A stretch of 64,000 nt of DNA from Actinomyces provencensis (GCF_900155435.1 NZ_LT700212.1:3102062-3166061); one strand, 5' to 3'; positions 41,925 to 51,009 are shown, counted from the first letter of the stretch. Numbers and translations: made by a program. Notes: generated by a model not told the origin, from the letters alone.

Positions 41925-44294
41925 ATGGCCGAGCCACACGTCAAGGAGATCCCTTCCCACAGCGCTGAGGAAGAGGAACTCATCATCCGCAACAAGAAGG
42001 GCGTCCCTGTCGGCGTGAAGCCGCACAACAGGTGGACGCCCGCGAAGATCGCCCTGTGGGTGGTGATCACCCTGCTGGGCGTCCTCGGCTGGACGATGCT
42101 GGCCATCGTCCGGGGCGAGGAGGTCAACGCGATCTGGTTCGTCGTGACCGCGGTGTGCACCTACTCCATCGCCTACCGCTTCTACGCACTGTTCATCCAG
42201 CGCACGATCATGCGCCCCGACGACCGCAACGCCACCCCGGCCGAGCGCATCAACAACGGCAAGGACTTCGACCCCACCAACCGGGTCGTCCTCTACGGCC
42301 ACCACTTCGCCGCCATCGCGGGCGCCGGCCCGCTGGTCGGCCCCGTCCTGGCCGCCCAGATGGGCTACCTGCCCGGCACCCTGTGGATCATCATCGGGGT
42401 GTGCGTGGCCGGTGCCGTCCAGGACATGCTGGTCCTCTTCTTCTCCATGCGCCGGGGCGGGCGTTCACTCGGCCAGATGGCCACCGACGAGATCGGTCGG
42501 ATCGGTGGCACCGTCGCCACCGTCGTCGTCTTCGTCATGCTGATGATCGTCCTGGCCGTCCTCGCCATGGTCTGCGTCAACGCCCTCGCCGCCTCCCCGT
42601 GGGGCGTCTTCTCCGTGGGCTGCACCATCCCGATCGCCGTCGTCATGGGCCTGTGGTTGCGCTACGTCCAGCCCGGGAAGATCACCCAGGTCTCCGTCGC
42701 CGGGTGCACCGCGCTGATCATCGTCATCATCGCGGGCCGCTGGGTCGCGGAGTCCTCCTTCGGCCAGTACCTGCACCTCTCGCCCACGACCCTCGTGTGG
42801 GCCATGATCGTCTACGGCTTCTTCGCCGCCGTCCTCCCCGTGTGGGTGCTGCTGACCCCGCGTGACTACCTCTCCACCTTCATGAAGGTCGGCACCATCG
42901 TCGTCCTGGCGCTCGGCATCATCATCGTGCGACCCATCGTCGAGATGCCCGCCGTCACCGAGTTCGCCTCGAACACCGACGGCCCCGTCTTCGCGGGCAC
43001 CCTCTTCCCCTTCCTCTTCATCACCATCGCCTGCGGGGCGCTGTCGGGCATGCACGCCATGGTCGCCTCCGGCACCTCCCCGAAGATGATCCAGAAGGAG
43101 TCCCAGGTCCGCATGATCGGCTACGGCGGCATGCTCATGGAGTCCTTCGTGGCCATCATGGCGCTCGCCGCGGCCGTCTCCCTGAACCAGGGCGTGTACT
43201 TCGCCATGAACACCTCGTCCGCCACCGTCGACAAGTTGGCCGGCACCTCCGTCACCGAGACCACGACGGACCGTGAGGAGATCACCTCCGCCGCCGTGCA
43301 GAACCTGGGTGTCACCGACGTCCACGGCAACAGCATCATGCCGCGGTGGGAGTCCTGGGACGACCAGGGCAACCCGACAACCTTCGAGGGCGCCGACGCG
43401 CTCAGGCAGGTCGCCGAGGACATGGGCGAGCCCTCCATCGTCTCGCGCACCGGTGGTGCCCCGACCCTGGCGGTCTCGATGGCCCACATCCTCCACCAGA
43501 TCGGCGGCGGCCGGGCGATGATGGGCTTCTGGTACCACTTCGCCATCATGTTCGAGGCCCTCTTCATCCTCTCCGCCGTCGACGCGGTGACCCGCGTGGC
43601 GCGCTTCCAGCTCTCCGACGCGCTGGGCAACGCCCTGCCGAAGTTCAAGGACCCCTCCTGGAGGATCGGGGCGTGGTTGTCCACCGCGGTCGTGGTCGCC
43701 TCGTGGGGTTCCCTGCTCCTGATGGGTGTCACGGACCCGCGTGGTGGCATCCAGACCCTCTACCCGCTCTTCGGCATCGCGAACCAGTTGATCGCGGCCG
43801 TCGCCCTGCTGGTGGTCACCGTCATGGTGGTGCGCAAGGGGTACGTGAAGTACGTGTGGATCCCCCTGGTGCCCTTCCTCTTCGACACCGCGGTGACCTT
43901 CACGGCCTCGTGGCAGAAGATCTTCTCCACGGACCCCAACATCGGCTACTGGCAGCAGTGGCGGGACGCGCGGGCCCTCCTGCCGACCCTCACCGACGCC
44001 GAGGACGTCGCCGTGCAGGAGGCGATCGTGCGCAACACCTTCATCCAGGGGACGCTCTCGGTGATCTTCCTCGTCTCCGTCGCCTTCGTCATCGTCTGCG
44101 CCGTGTTGCGAGTCGTGCGCACCCTGCGCACAGGTGACACGACCACCTCGGAGGACCCGTTCCAGGAGTCGAACTTCTTCGCGCCCTCGACCCTGGTCGC
44201 CTCGAAGCTCGACAAGGAGCTGACCCGGGAGTACGCGGTGGTCGGTGACCCCGATCTGATCCCGGGACACACGCAGCACCACGGTGGTCACTGA
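41925..44294 (+). CDS. cstA: Carbon starvation protein CstA, peptide/pyruvate transporter
   Basis: A 789-residue inner-membrane protein with about 16-18 helices. CstA/BtsT proteins import peptides or pyruvate when carbon is scarce. Family blocks include RINNGKDFDPTNRVVLYGHHF, IAGAGPLVGPVLAAQMGYLPG and GALSGMHAMVASGTSPKM. The loop at about 430-510 is hydrophilic and variable. ATG 41925 (MAEPHVKE) is preferred to a longer start with no conservation. A TAGTGT -10-like box is at 41839. The small YbdD partner overlaps the end. Confidence 0.94.
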   Translation: MAEPHVKEIPSHSAEEEELIIRNKKGVPVGVKPHNRWTPAKIALWVVITLLGVLGWTMLAIVRGEEVNAIWFVVTAVCTYSIAYRFYALFIQRTIMRPDDRNATPAERINNGKDFDPTNRVVLYGHHFAAIAGAGPLVGPVLAAQMGYLPGTLWIIIGVCVAGAVQDMLVLFFSMRRGGRSLGQMATDEIGRIGGTVATVVVFVMLMIVLAVLAMVCVNALAASPWGVFSVGCTIPIAVVMGLWLRYVQPGKITQVSVAGCTALIIVIIAGRWVAESSFGQYLHLSPTTLVWAMIVYGFFAAVLPVWVLLTPRDYLSTFMKVGTIVVLALGIIIVRPIVEMPAVTEFASNTDGPVFAGTLFPFLFITIACGALSGMHAMVASGTSPKMIQKESQVRMIGYGGMLMESFVAIMALAAAVSLNQGVYFAMNTSSATVDKLAGTSVTETTTDREEITSAAVQNLGVTDVHGNSIMPRWESWDDQGNPTTFEGADALRQVAEDMGEPSIVSRTGGAPTLAVSMAHILHQIGGGRAMMGFWYHFAIMFEALFILSAVDAVTRVARFQLSDALGNALPKFKDPSWRIGAWLSTAVVVASWGSLLLMGVTDPRGGIQTLYPLFGIANQLIAAVALLVVTVMVVRKGYVKYVWIPLVPFLFDTAVTFTASWQKIFSTDPNIGYWQQWRDARALLPTLTDAEDVAVQEAIVRNTFIQGTLSVIFLVSVAFVIVCAVLRVVRTLRTGDTTTSEDPFQESNFFAPSTLVASKLDKELTREYAVVGDPDLIPGHTQHHGGH

Positions 44295-44664
44295 GGTGTC
44301 CTCCCCGCGCACGTGCGGTGTCGCCCCCGTCCCTCCCACGGACGAGGGCGGCACCGCCGTGCGCCCGGTGCCGCACCTGCGTGCGGCTGCACGCACGGGG
44401 GAGGGGGAGCGGGGACCGGGGGGCGACGGCCCCGGGCCGGGCACGGACCGGAGGACACGGTGGCACGGCGTCCGGGAGTCCCTGTGCGAGCACCTGCAGG
44501 AGGCCCGTCGACTGTGGCGTGACTTCACGGGGGAGTCGGCCTATGACCGCTACGTGGAACGTCATGTCCGCGAGCACCCCGACCACGAGCCGATGACGGA
44601 GCGTCAGTTCTGGCGCGCCCGCGCCGACTTCGACGAGGAGAACGTGTCCACGGGCTGCTGCTGA
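44284..44664 (+). CDS. YbdD/YjiX-family small CstA partner (DUF466)
   Basis: A 126-residue protein whose last 60 residues match the family: LWRDFTGESAYDRYVERHVREHPDHEPM and the C-terminal STGCC with its conserved Cys pair. Partners of this family sit next to CstA/BtsT and are needed for transport. The GTG at 44284 overlaps cstA by 11 bp. The first 60 residues are low-complexity, so a later start (GTG near 44356) is possible. Confidence 0.85.
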   Translation: MVTEVSSPRTCGVAPVPPTDEGGTAVRPVPHLRAAARTGEGERGPGGDGPGPGTDRRTRWHGVRESLCEHLQEARRLWRDFTGESAYDRYVERHVREHPDHEPMTERQFWRARADFDEENVSTGCC

Positions 44665-44752
44665 CACATCCCCCCGGGGCACCGGACCACCCGTCCGACC
44701 GACCCCTGTCGACGGGGTGCGGGTCGGGCGACCCGTCAGGCGTGGACCCCGG

Positions 44753-46012
44753 TCAGGGCGTGTCGTGGTGCTCGGACGCCGCGGAGAGGCGTCCCTCGAT
44801 CCAGGCGGACCCGGCCACGGCACCCGCCAGCGCCAGGAGGGCCGGTACCAGGACCTGCACACCCTGCTGGGTGAACTCCAGGACCAGCACGAGGGCGGTG
44901 AAGGGCGCACGCATCGACGTGCCGAGGAACGCGGCGGCACCGATGAAGGCGAATGCCGCGATCTGGGTACCCGGCCACACCAGTGACCAGGCCAGTCCCC
45001 CCAGTGCCCCCAGACCCGCACCCAGCGCGATCCCGGGGGTCAGTGTCCCGCCCCAGGCACCGGAGCGGATCGTCAGCAGTGTCGCGACGGCCCGGGCCAG
45101 CACGACCACGGCGAGGGGTCCCAGCAGGGTCGCGTCGAAAGCGGTCTGTGCCGTCGACTGTCCGTTGCCCAGGACGCTGGGCACCCACACCGAGACCAGC
45201 CCCACCGCCGTGAAGGCCAACGGCATCGTCACGAGCAGGCCGACGCCCGTGGGACGGGCGATCTCGAAGCGGTGGACGAGACGGTGGAACAGGTGCCCGA
45301 GCACACCCAGGAGGGGGCCCGCGATGACGGCCCACACCAGGAGCGAGGCGGTGGGGTGGAGCTCGGGCACGGTGTAGAAGGGCTCGGGTCGCTGCCAGCC
45401 GTCCGCGACCAGGACCGCGATGCCCGAGACTGCCAGGGCGGGCCAGACGGTTCGTGGCCCGAGCCGGACCAGGAGGACCTCCAGCGCGAACACCGCGCCC
45501 GAGAGGGGGATCGAGTAGACGGAGGCCAGTCCTGCTCCCGCACCGCAGGCGACGATCGTGCGGCGGTCCTCCCGGGAGAGCCCCAACCTGTCGGAGATGA
45601 GACCCGCCCAGGCCGCGCTCATCTCGCGGGGTGCCACCTCGCGCCCGATGGAGGCGCCCAACCCGACGATGACGACCTGGGTGGTGGAGTGCAGGAAGGT
45701 GGTGACGATCGGCATGCGCCAACCCTCCACCGCGTCGGCGACGGAGACGATGCCGCGACCGTGTCGGCGGATGAGGAACCAGGACACGCCACCCAGGACG
45801 CCGGCGAGGGCGAGGACGGCCACCCGTCTGCGCGGGTCGGTGGAGACGACGGCGTCCAGGAACGTGCCGTCCCCCATGCCGTAGGCGAGGCGCTCCAGCA
45901 CGTGCAACAGGTGCACGAAGAACCAGCCCGTGGCACCGGCGGTGAGGCCCGCCAGGAGCACGGCCGCGAGGAAACGGACGGCGGGGGTGTGCGCCTCACC
46001 TGCTGGGTCCAT
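44753..46012 (-). CDS. CLC-family chloride channel/transporter
   Basis: A 419-residue membrane protein with the CLC selectivity motifs: GASIGREVAP (variant of GxxxGREGP, keeping the gating glutamate), GAGAGLASVYSIPLSGAVFALE, and GGTLTPGIALGAGLG (variant of GGxFxP). No C-terminal CBS domains, as in many bacterial exchangers. The retained Glu fits a Cl-/H+ exchanger, but the changed EVAP could alter selectivity. Divergent from the HdeD-like gene. Confidence 0.9.
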   Translation of the reverse strand: MDPAGEAHTPAVRFLAAVLLAGLTAGATGWFFVHLLHVLERLAYGMGDGTFLDAVVSTDPRRRVAVLALAGVLGGVSWFLIRRHGRGIVSVADAVEGWRMPIVTTFLHSTTQVVIVGLGASIGREVAPREMSAAWAGLISDRLGLSREDRRTIVACGAGAGLASVYSIPLSGAVFALEVLLVRLGPRTVWPALAVSGIAVLVADGWQRPEPFYTVPELHPTASLLVWAVIAGPLLGVLGHLFHRLVHRFEIARPTGVGLLVTMPLAFTAVGLVSVWVPSVLGNGQSTAQTAFDATLLGPLAVVVLARAVATLLTIRSGAWGGTLTPGIALGAGLGALGGLAWSLVWPGTQIAAFAFIGAAAFLGTSMRAPFTALVLVLEFTQQGVQVLVPALLALAGAVAGSAWIEGRLSAASEHHDTP

Positions 46013-46226
46013 GACCCCACGCTACGACGCGTGTTCCTCCCCGGGCGAACCGGACCCGCTGCGAGCCCCCGGCCGGGCCGGGAGGGGAACCGCGACGGAC
46101 AACCGTGTCACACCGGTCCGGTTCCCGGTGCGGGAGTGCCGTGGAAACCGCGGGGCGTCTACGCTGAGGGCGGACCCTCCGGCACCCGCCGGGTGAAGGG
46201 CCTGCACTGCATCCTCGGGAGGACAC

Positions 46227-46865
46227 ATGTCCACGCCAACCACCCCCTTCGACTCCCTGCGTCTCGATGCCTTGAGAGTGACCAGCTCAGTCCTGCGTGC
46301 CGTGCGGTCGACGATCCTCGTCGCGGGCTCCGCGGCCATCATCATCGGTGCACTCCTGCTCTTCTGGCCGACCAAGTCCCTGCAGGTCGCCGCGGTCCTG
46401 CTGGGCATCTACTTCCTCATCTCGGGTGTCGCCCGCGTCCTCCTGGCGCTGTCCACGCCGGGTCTGTCTGCGGGCCTGCGGGTGCTCGACCTGATCTTCG
46501 GCGTCCTGTTCCTCGTCGGCGGTGTCTTCATGCTGCGCAACTCCGCACTGGCGGCCGCGACCCTGGCCGTCGTCATCGGCTTCATCGTCGGGATCTCCTG
46601 GATCGTGGAGGGCATCCTGGCCCTCGTCGAGTCCGGCTCTGCGGCCTCGCAGGGCTGGGCCATCGCCTTCGGGATCATCTCGATCCTCGCCGGCGTGACC
46701 GTCCTCGCGGTCCCCGGCTGGTCCGCGGTCTGGCTGGTGATCTTCACCGGTGCGGCCCTGGTGGTCAGTGGCGTCGTGGCGATCATCCGTGGCATCCGTC
46801 TGGGCCGCGACGCCGAGGCTGCCCTGGACGACGGCATCATCGAGGGGACCGTCGTCGAGCACTGA
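46227..46865 (+). CDS. HdeD-like DUF308 membrane protein
   Basis: A 212-residue protein with six predicted helices arranged as three repeats of two, including SAAIIIGALLLFWP and LGIYFLISGVARVL. HdeD family proteins are linked to acid resistance in enterobacteria, but the function in actinobacteria is unknown. ATG 46227 has GGGAGG upstream; TACGCT at about 46160 is a -10 candidate. Followed by a convergent terminator. Confidence 0.88.
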   Translation: MSTPTTPFDSLRLDALRVTSSVLRAVRSTILVAGSAAIIIGALLLFWPTKSLQVAAVLLGIYFLISGVARVLLALSTPGLSAGLRVLDLIFGVLFLVGGVFMLRNSALAAATLAVVIGFIVGISWIVEGILALVESGSAASQGWAIAFGIISILAGVTVLAVPGWSAVWLVIFTGAALVVSGVVAIIRGIRLGRDAEAALDDGIIEGTVVEH

Positions 46866-46918
46866 CCCCGGGACCAGGGCTGTCGGTGGCGGGACTTCCC
46901 GACCGGTGACCAGTCGGA

Positions 46919-46953
46919 GGAGCGGCGTCGACCCACGGGGTCGGCGCCGCTCC
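46919..46953. terminator. Bidirectional terminator hairpin
   Basis: GGAGCGGCG (46919-46927) pairs with CGCCGCTCC (46945-46953), with a further inner CGACCC/GGGTCG stem. It lies between convergent genes ending at 46865 and 46960. Confidence 0.7.
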
Positions 46954-46959
46954 CCGTTC

Positions 46960-47412
46960 TCAGGACTCCTCGTCCAGACGCCGGGCGATGCGGGAGAAGA
47001 CACGTCCGAGGATCTCGTCCTCGCCGGGTTCGAGGCCGTCGAGCACCAGCTCCCGCACGAGACCACGGTGCACCCGGGCAGCGTGGTCGAAGCTGGCGCG
47101 GCCCTCCGGCGTGAGGTGCACCTGCCCACCACGGCCGTCGGTGTCGCAGGAGCGTCTCTCCAGCAGTCCACGCGCTGCGAGCCGCTTGAGGGTGTGGGTC
47201 AGGCGGGAGGGGCTGAAGACGACCTCGTGGGCGAGCATCGAGGGCCGGATCCCCTCCTCGCCGGCGCGCGAGACCTGCAGGAGGACGTTGTACTCGGGGA
47301 GGCTCAGGGAGCAGTACTCCTTGAGTCCGCGTTCGAGTCGGTCCGACAGCCGTGAGGTGGTCGTGAAGAAGACCTCCCAGGCACGGGCCCGGGCCGCGGT
47401 CCCGTGGCTCAT
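46960..47412 (-). CDS. MarR-family regulator of the LLM/FMN reductase operon
   Basis: A 150-residue winged-helix regulator: LSLPEYNVLLQVSRAGEEGIRPSML, then EVVFSPSRLTHTLKRLAARGLLERR and the wing DTDGRGGQVHLT. The ATG at 47412 overlaps the FMN reductase stop as ATGA. Being last in the operon implies self-regulation. A cysteine (SCDTDGRGG) at the wing base could be redox-active, but this is only inference. Confidence 0.9.
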   Translation of the reverse strand: MSHGTAARARAWEVFFTTTSRLSDRLERGLKEYCSLSLPEYNVLLQVSRAGEEGIRPSMLAHEVVFSPSRLTHTLKRLAARGLLERRSCDTDGRGGQVHLTPEGRASFDHAARVHRGLVRELVLDGLEPGEDEILGRVFSRIARRLDEES

Positions 47413-48104
47413 CGGAGACCGCCGCGGTGCAACAGCGTCTCGAAGTCCACGAACCCGGGGAAGTCCTCCGCGGCGTCCGGTCCGGGCGTCGTGTCCTCCC
47501 GGCCCACACCCCCACCCTCCGTCGTCCCGGCAGGGAGGCGGAGTGCGTCCAGGAGTTCCTCCGCGCCCTGGCGGATCCTCCGCCCGAGGCGTGCCCCGCC
47601 CAGCCCGTCGGAGTCGGAGGCGTGGGCACCCCAGTCCTCCGTCGCGGCGTACAGGGCGGTCGTGACCGCGGGGGCGTGGAGGTAGGTGAAGAGGGGGCGC
47701 ATCGCCGTCTCGGTGACGAGGGCGTGTCGCGGTGTCCCGCCCGTGGCCCCGAGCAGGACGGGGGTGCCGCGCAGGGCGTCCTCGTCGAGGACGTCGAAGA
47801 AGGACTTGAACAGGCCCGAGTAGGAGGCCCGGTACACGGGGGTCAGGGCGACGAGCGCGTCCGCACCGGCCACGGTGTCCAGTGCCTCCTGGACCTCGGG
47901 CGGGGCGAAGCCCAGCGTGAGTGCATCGGCGATGCCGTGCGACAGTGGACGCAGGTCCACCGCACGGGCGTCCACGCCGGTCCCACGACGGGACGCGGCC
48001 TCCTGCAGTGCGTCGACCACGGCGTGTCCGAGCCGGGCGGTGGAGGAGGCGTCGGACAGCCCCGCATTGACCACGGCGACGCTCACCGGGGCGTGGTCGC
48101 TCAT
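47409..48104 (-). CDS. NADPH-dependent FMN reductase (CE1759 family)
   Basis: A 231-residue flavodoxin-fold reductase: N-terminal VAVVNAGLSDASSTARLGHAV phosphate loop, then LTPVYRASYSGLFKSFFDVL and PVLLGATGGTPRHAL, matching FMN reductases that sit beside LLM monooxygenases. It supplies reduced FMN to the upstream enzyme. It overlaps both neighbours by ATGA (48101-48104 and 47409-47412), so the three proteins are translationally coupled. The last 50 residues are extended and acidic. Confidence 0.9.
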   Translation of the reverse strand: MSDHAPVSVAVVNAGLSDASSTARLGHAVVDALQEAASRRGTGVDARAVDLRPLSHGIADALTLGFAPPEVQEALDTVAGADALVALTPVYRASYSGLFKSFFDVLDEDALRGTPVLLGATGGTPRHALVTETAMRPLFTYLHAPAVTTALYAATEDWGAHASDSDGLGGARLGRRIRQGAEELLDALRLPAGTTEGGGVGREDTTPGPDAAEDFPGFVDFETLLHRGGLR

Positions 48105-49519
48105 CGCTGCTCAGCCGCCTCGATGAGGGCATCCGCCCCGTCCACGGCGTCGCCGTCGCTGGCCGCCCGTGGGTAGAAGGAGGCGCCCGTCACCGAGTCC
48201 TGTGAGTCCGAGGGGACCCGTGGGCCGAACCCGTCCCCCGGCGCCACGGTGTCGTCGTCCTCCCCCGCAGCCGGGACCGGGCGTGGGGTGGGGGTCCGCC
48301 CGGCAGGCACGGACAGGTGCTGCGTCTCCGTCGGGTCCCCCACGTGCACGCCCTCGTCCGGGAGGCCCCGGGCGAGACGGACCTCCTCGCGCACCCGTGC
48401 CGCGCGCGCGAGTTCGGTGGTGACGGCGCTGGTCGTGCCCGCGCCGTCGCGTTCCTGCAGGAGGGACTCGTGGGTCGGGGGGTCGGAGGGGACCTCCGGG
48501 TCGCGCATGGCCTCGAACTCGCGGCGCAGGACGGGCACGACCTCACCGCCGAGCAGGTCGAGCTGCTCCAGGACCGTCCTGAGTGGGAGTCCCGCGTGGT
48601 CCATGAGGAAGAGCTGGCGCTGGTAGTCCCCGACGTAGTCCCGGAACCCGAGGGTGCGGTCGATGACCTGTTGGGGTGAACCGACGGTCAGGGGAGTCAT
48701 CTCCGTGAACTCCTCCAGGGAAGCGCCGTGTCCGTAGACGGGGGCGTTGTCGAGGTAGGGACGGAACTCCGCCACGGCGTCCTGCGAGCGTGGTCGCATG
48801 AAGACCTGGCCGCCCAGCCCGACGACGGCCTTCTTCGCCGGTCCGTGTCCGTGGTGCTCGAAACGCTGGCGGTAGAGGGCGACCATGCGCCGGGTGTGGT
48901 CGGCGGGCCAGAAGATGTGGTTGTGGAAGAAGCCGTCGCCGTAGTAGGCGGCCTGCTCGGCGATCTCGGGGGAGCGGATGGACCCGTGCCAGACGAAGGG
49001 GGCGATGCCGTCCAGTGGGCGCGGCGTGGAGGTGAAGCCACGCAGGGGGGTGCGGTGGCGGCCCTCCCAGGTCACGACGTCCTCGTCCCAGAGTCGACGC
49101 AGCAGTGCGTAGTTCTCCACGGCCAGCGGGATCCCCTCACGGATGTCCTTGCCGAACCAGGGATAGACCGGACCCGTGTTGCCGCGCCCCATCATGAGGT
49201 CGATGCGACCTCCCGACATGTACTGCAGCATCGCGTAGTCCTCGGCGATCTTCACCGGGTCGTTCGTGGTGATGAGCGTGGTCGAGGTCGACAGGTGCAG
49301 CCGGGTGGTCGTGGCGGCGATGCGTGCCAGCGTGGTGGTGGGTGAGGAGCTGAAGAAGGGTGGGTTGTGGTGTTCGCCCAGCGCGAACACGTCCAGGCCC
49401 ACTTCCTCCGCATGCTGGGCGATCGTCAGGGTGGCGGCGATCCGTTCGGCGTCATCGGGCGTGTGCCCGGTGGTCGGGTCGGTGGTCTCGTCACTGACGG
49501 TGAAGATGCCGAACTGCAT
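48101..49519 (-). CDS. LLM-class flavin-dependent monooxygenase
   Basis: A 472-residue bacterial luciferase-like enzyme. TIM-barrel core residues 1-340: MQFGIFTVSDE, FALGEHHNPPFFSSSP, DYAMLQYMSGGRIDLMMGRGN and VGSPQQVIDRTLGFRDYVGDYQ. After about residue 345 comes a 125-residue acidic, Pro/Asp-rich tail that luciferase homologues lack. It oxidises an unknown substrate using FMNH2 from the coupled reductase. First gene of the operon; an AT-rich patch upstream (49573-49600) is a plausible MarR site. Confidence 0.9.
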   Translation of the reverse strand: MQFGIFTVSDETTDPTTGHTPDDAERIAATLTIAQHAEEVGLDVFALGEHHNPPFFSSSPTTTLARIAATTTRLHLSTSTTLITTNDPVKIAEDYAMLQYMSGGRIDLMMGRGNTGPVYPWFGKDIREGIPLAVENYALLRRLWDEDVVTWEGRHRTPLRGFTSTPRPLDGIAPFVWHGSIRSPEIAEQAAYYGDGFFHNHIFWPADHTRRMVALYRQRFEHHGHGPAKKAVVGLGGQVFMRPRSQDAVAEFRPYLDNAPVYGHGASLEEFTEMTPLTVGSPQQVIDRTLGFRDYVGDYQRQLFLMDHAGLPLRTVLEQLDLLGGEVVPVLRREFEAMRDPEVPSDPPTHESLLQERDGAGTTSAVTTELARAARVREEVRLARGLPDEGVHVGDPTETQHLSVPAGRTPTPRPVPAAGEDDDTVAPGDGFGPRVPSDSQDSVTGASFYPRAASDGDAVDGADALIEAAEQR

Positions 49520-49589
49520 GTGGCTGTCCTCCGGTGTGTCCGGTCACGCCGCCGACGGGTCGCGGCAGCTGCCACAAGTATTACAGATT

Positions 49590-50255
49590 TCAACTACATG
49601 TCGAGGGGGAGGACGTGGGAACTGCCACATCGGTGACGAGCCGTGCGCGTGAGAGCTGGACCCGCTGCGCGACGAGGCCGACCAGGGTGCCGGCCAGTGC
49701 GCCGATGAGGATCCCGATGAGCATGCCCACCACGGGATGGCTGGCCAGGGTGCCACCCAGCCCGCCGGCCAGTGCGTACACGCAGCCCCAGGTGGTGGCC
49801 GCAATGCCGTCGAGCAGGAGGATGCGTCTGGTGGGGACGCGTTGTGATCCTGCTGCGAGGAAGACGGCGACCCTGAGGACCGGGATGAAACGCGAGGTCG
49901 AGAGGAGCACCGTCCAGTGCTGCTCGGCACGCGAACCAATGGTGCGGGCGAGCCGGGAGAACCGTGACGTGCCGTCGTGTGGAATCCTGCGTCCAATTGC
50001 CACCATTGTCATGTCCCCGGCAAGAGCGAAAGTTGACGCGATTGCAATTGTCGCCACCAGGAGCAGGGGATTTCCGGTGGAGATCGAGGCGGCGCCGAGA
50101 GCGGAGACAAGAGTTCCCGCGGGCAGGGGCGGAAAGAAGCCGTCACCCCAGCACAGTATTGCGAGGGCCAGCAGGGACCACTGTGAGGTTGCTGCCGAAC
50201 CGGTCCATTCCGCGAGTCGGGGGCCCACCGAGCCGATGAGGTCGATGAACTCCAT
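49590..50255 (-). CDS. DedA-family membrane protein
   Basis: A 221-residue SNARE-associated (DedA) protein with about five helices. The conserved core includes ILCWGDGFFPPLPAGTLVSALGA, GRRIPHDGTSRFSRLARTIG and STSRFIPVLRVAVFLAAGSQ (the arginine-containing re-entrant loop). DedA proteins act as lipid flippases or in proton-motive homeostasis. ATG 50255 (MEFIDLIG) has AAGGAA upstream; the longer frame is unsupported. Confidence 0.88.
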   Translation of the reverse strand: MEFIDLIGSVGPRLAEWTGSAATSQWSLLALAILCWGDGFFPPLPAGTLVSALGAASISTGNPLLLVATIAIASTFALAGDMTMVAIGRRIPHDGTSRFSRLARTIGSRAEQHWTVLLSTSRFIPVLRVAVFLAAGSQRVPTRRILLLDGIAATTWGCVYALAGGLGGTLASHPVVGMLIGILIGALAGTLVGLVAQRVQLSRARLVTDVAVPTSSPSTCS

Positions 50256-50501
50256 GGAGGTGTTCCTTCCGGGTCGCTCGTCGGTGCGGCGTGTGCATTC
50301 AGGGCAGATACCGGGTCGGGGACGGGACCGCCTGCCCCGTGTCCTCCACGATGGCACCCCGGGGAGCTCGGCGGCCATCGGGGAACGCCCTGAATGGACC
50401 CTGGTTCCGCAGGTCAGGGGTGAGGGTGGGGAACCGAAATGGGACTTGTGTTCCATATCTCTCCCATTTGCGGCACTTTTGCCAATTCAGCACGGGAACG
50501 C

Positions 50502-50527
50502 CAGAACCGGGGCATCTCCCGGTTCTG
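50502..50527. repeat. Perfect 10-bp inverted repeat upstream of lsr2
   Basis: CAGAACCGGG and CCCGGTTCTG flank a 6-base loop, 134 bp before lsr2. No T run follows, so an operator or RNA structure is as likely as a terminator. Confidence 0.7.
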
Positions 50528-50584
50528 TGAACCATCTGCGTGTCGAAGGTGCACACACTTCCGTATTTCCGCTCCGTCGCATTC

Positions 50585-50614
50585 TTGATGACATTCCCAG
50601 CCGCCGCTGATACT
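50585..50614 (+). promoter_or_regulatory. Candidate lsr2 promoter
   Basis: TTGATG (50585-50590) and GATACT (50609-50614) are separated by 18 bp, about 46 bp upstream of the lsr2 ATG. It is the best -35/-10 pair in the gap. Confidence 0.5.
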
Positions 50615-50660
50615 GTTCTGTTCCGACAGTTCATCCATTGTGTGACGACGGGAGTGGGAC

Positions 50661-50990
50661 ATGAAGAAGACCGAGGTCATCCTGGTGGATGACATTGACG
50701 GCTCGAGCGCGGACCGGACGATTTCATTCTCCGTGAATGGCGTCTCCTTCGAGATCGACCTGAATGAGGAGCACGCAACCGAGTTGCTCGAGGATTTCGC
50801 GAAGTGGGAGTCCCACGCACGTCGGGTCGGTGGCCGCGCCACCGCCACGCGACGTCGCCGTGCCTCCTCCGGGGCCCCTTCCGAGGCGGCGCAGATTCGC
50901 GCCTGGGCGCAGAAGAAGGGGATCGAGGTCTCCGACCGCGGTCGCATCCCTGCTCCCGTCGTGGAGAAGTACCACGCCGAGAACGCCTGA
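50661..50990 (+). CDS. lsr2: Lsr2-family nucleoid-associated protein
   Basis: A 109-residue xenogeneic silencer that bridges and represses AT-rich, often foreign DNA. N-terminal dimerisation domain: VILVDDIDGSSADRTISFSVNGVSFEIDL. Basic linker RRRRASSG, then C-terminal DNA-binding AIRAWAQ-like segment (QIRAWAQKKGIEVSDRGRIP) with the R93-G94-R95 minor-groove hook. GGGAGTGGG lies before the ATG at 50661. Followed by a perfect hairpin terminator. Confidence 0.95.
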   Translation: MKKTEVILVDDIDGSSADRTISFSVNGVSFEIDLNEEHATELLEDFAKWESHARRVGGRATATRRRRASSGAPSEAAQIRAWAQKKGIEVSDRGRIPAPVVEKYHAENA

Positions 50991-51009
50991 GCCGCATCGG
51001 CCCGACCAT

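Larger units (their letters stand above)
50256..50660. other. 405-bp AT-richer gap upstream of lsr2 with inverted repeats
   Basis: No gene is supported. It contains AAATGGGA/TCCCATTT arms (50437-50444, 50462-50469), a perfect 10-bp palindrome (50502-50511 with 50518-50527) and a promoter candidate for lsr2. Lsr2 binds AT-rich DNA, so autoregulation here is plausible. Confidence 0.5.

Noticed and set aside
42465-44528. 687-residue minus-strand frame opposite cstA
   Set aside because: Repetitive charged peptide antisense to a well-conserved transporter gene.
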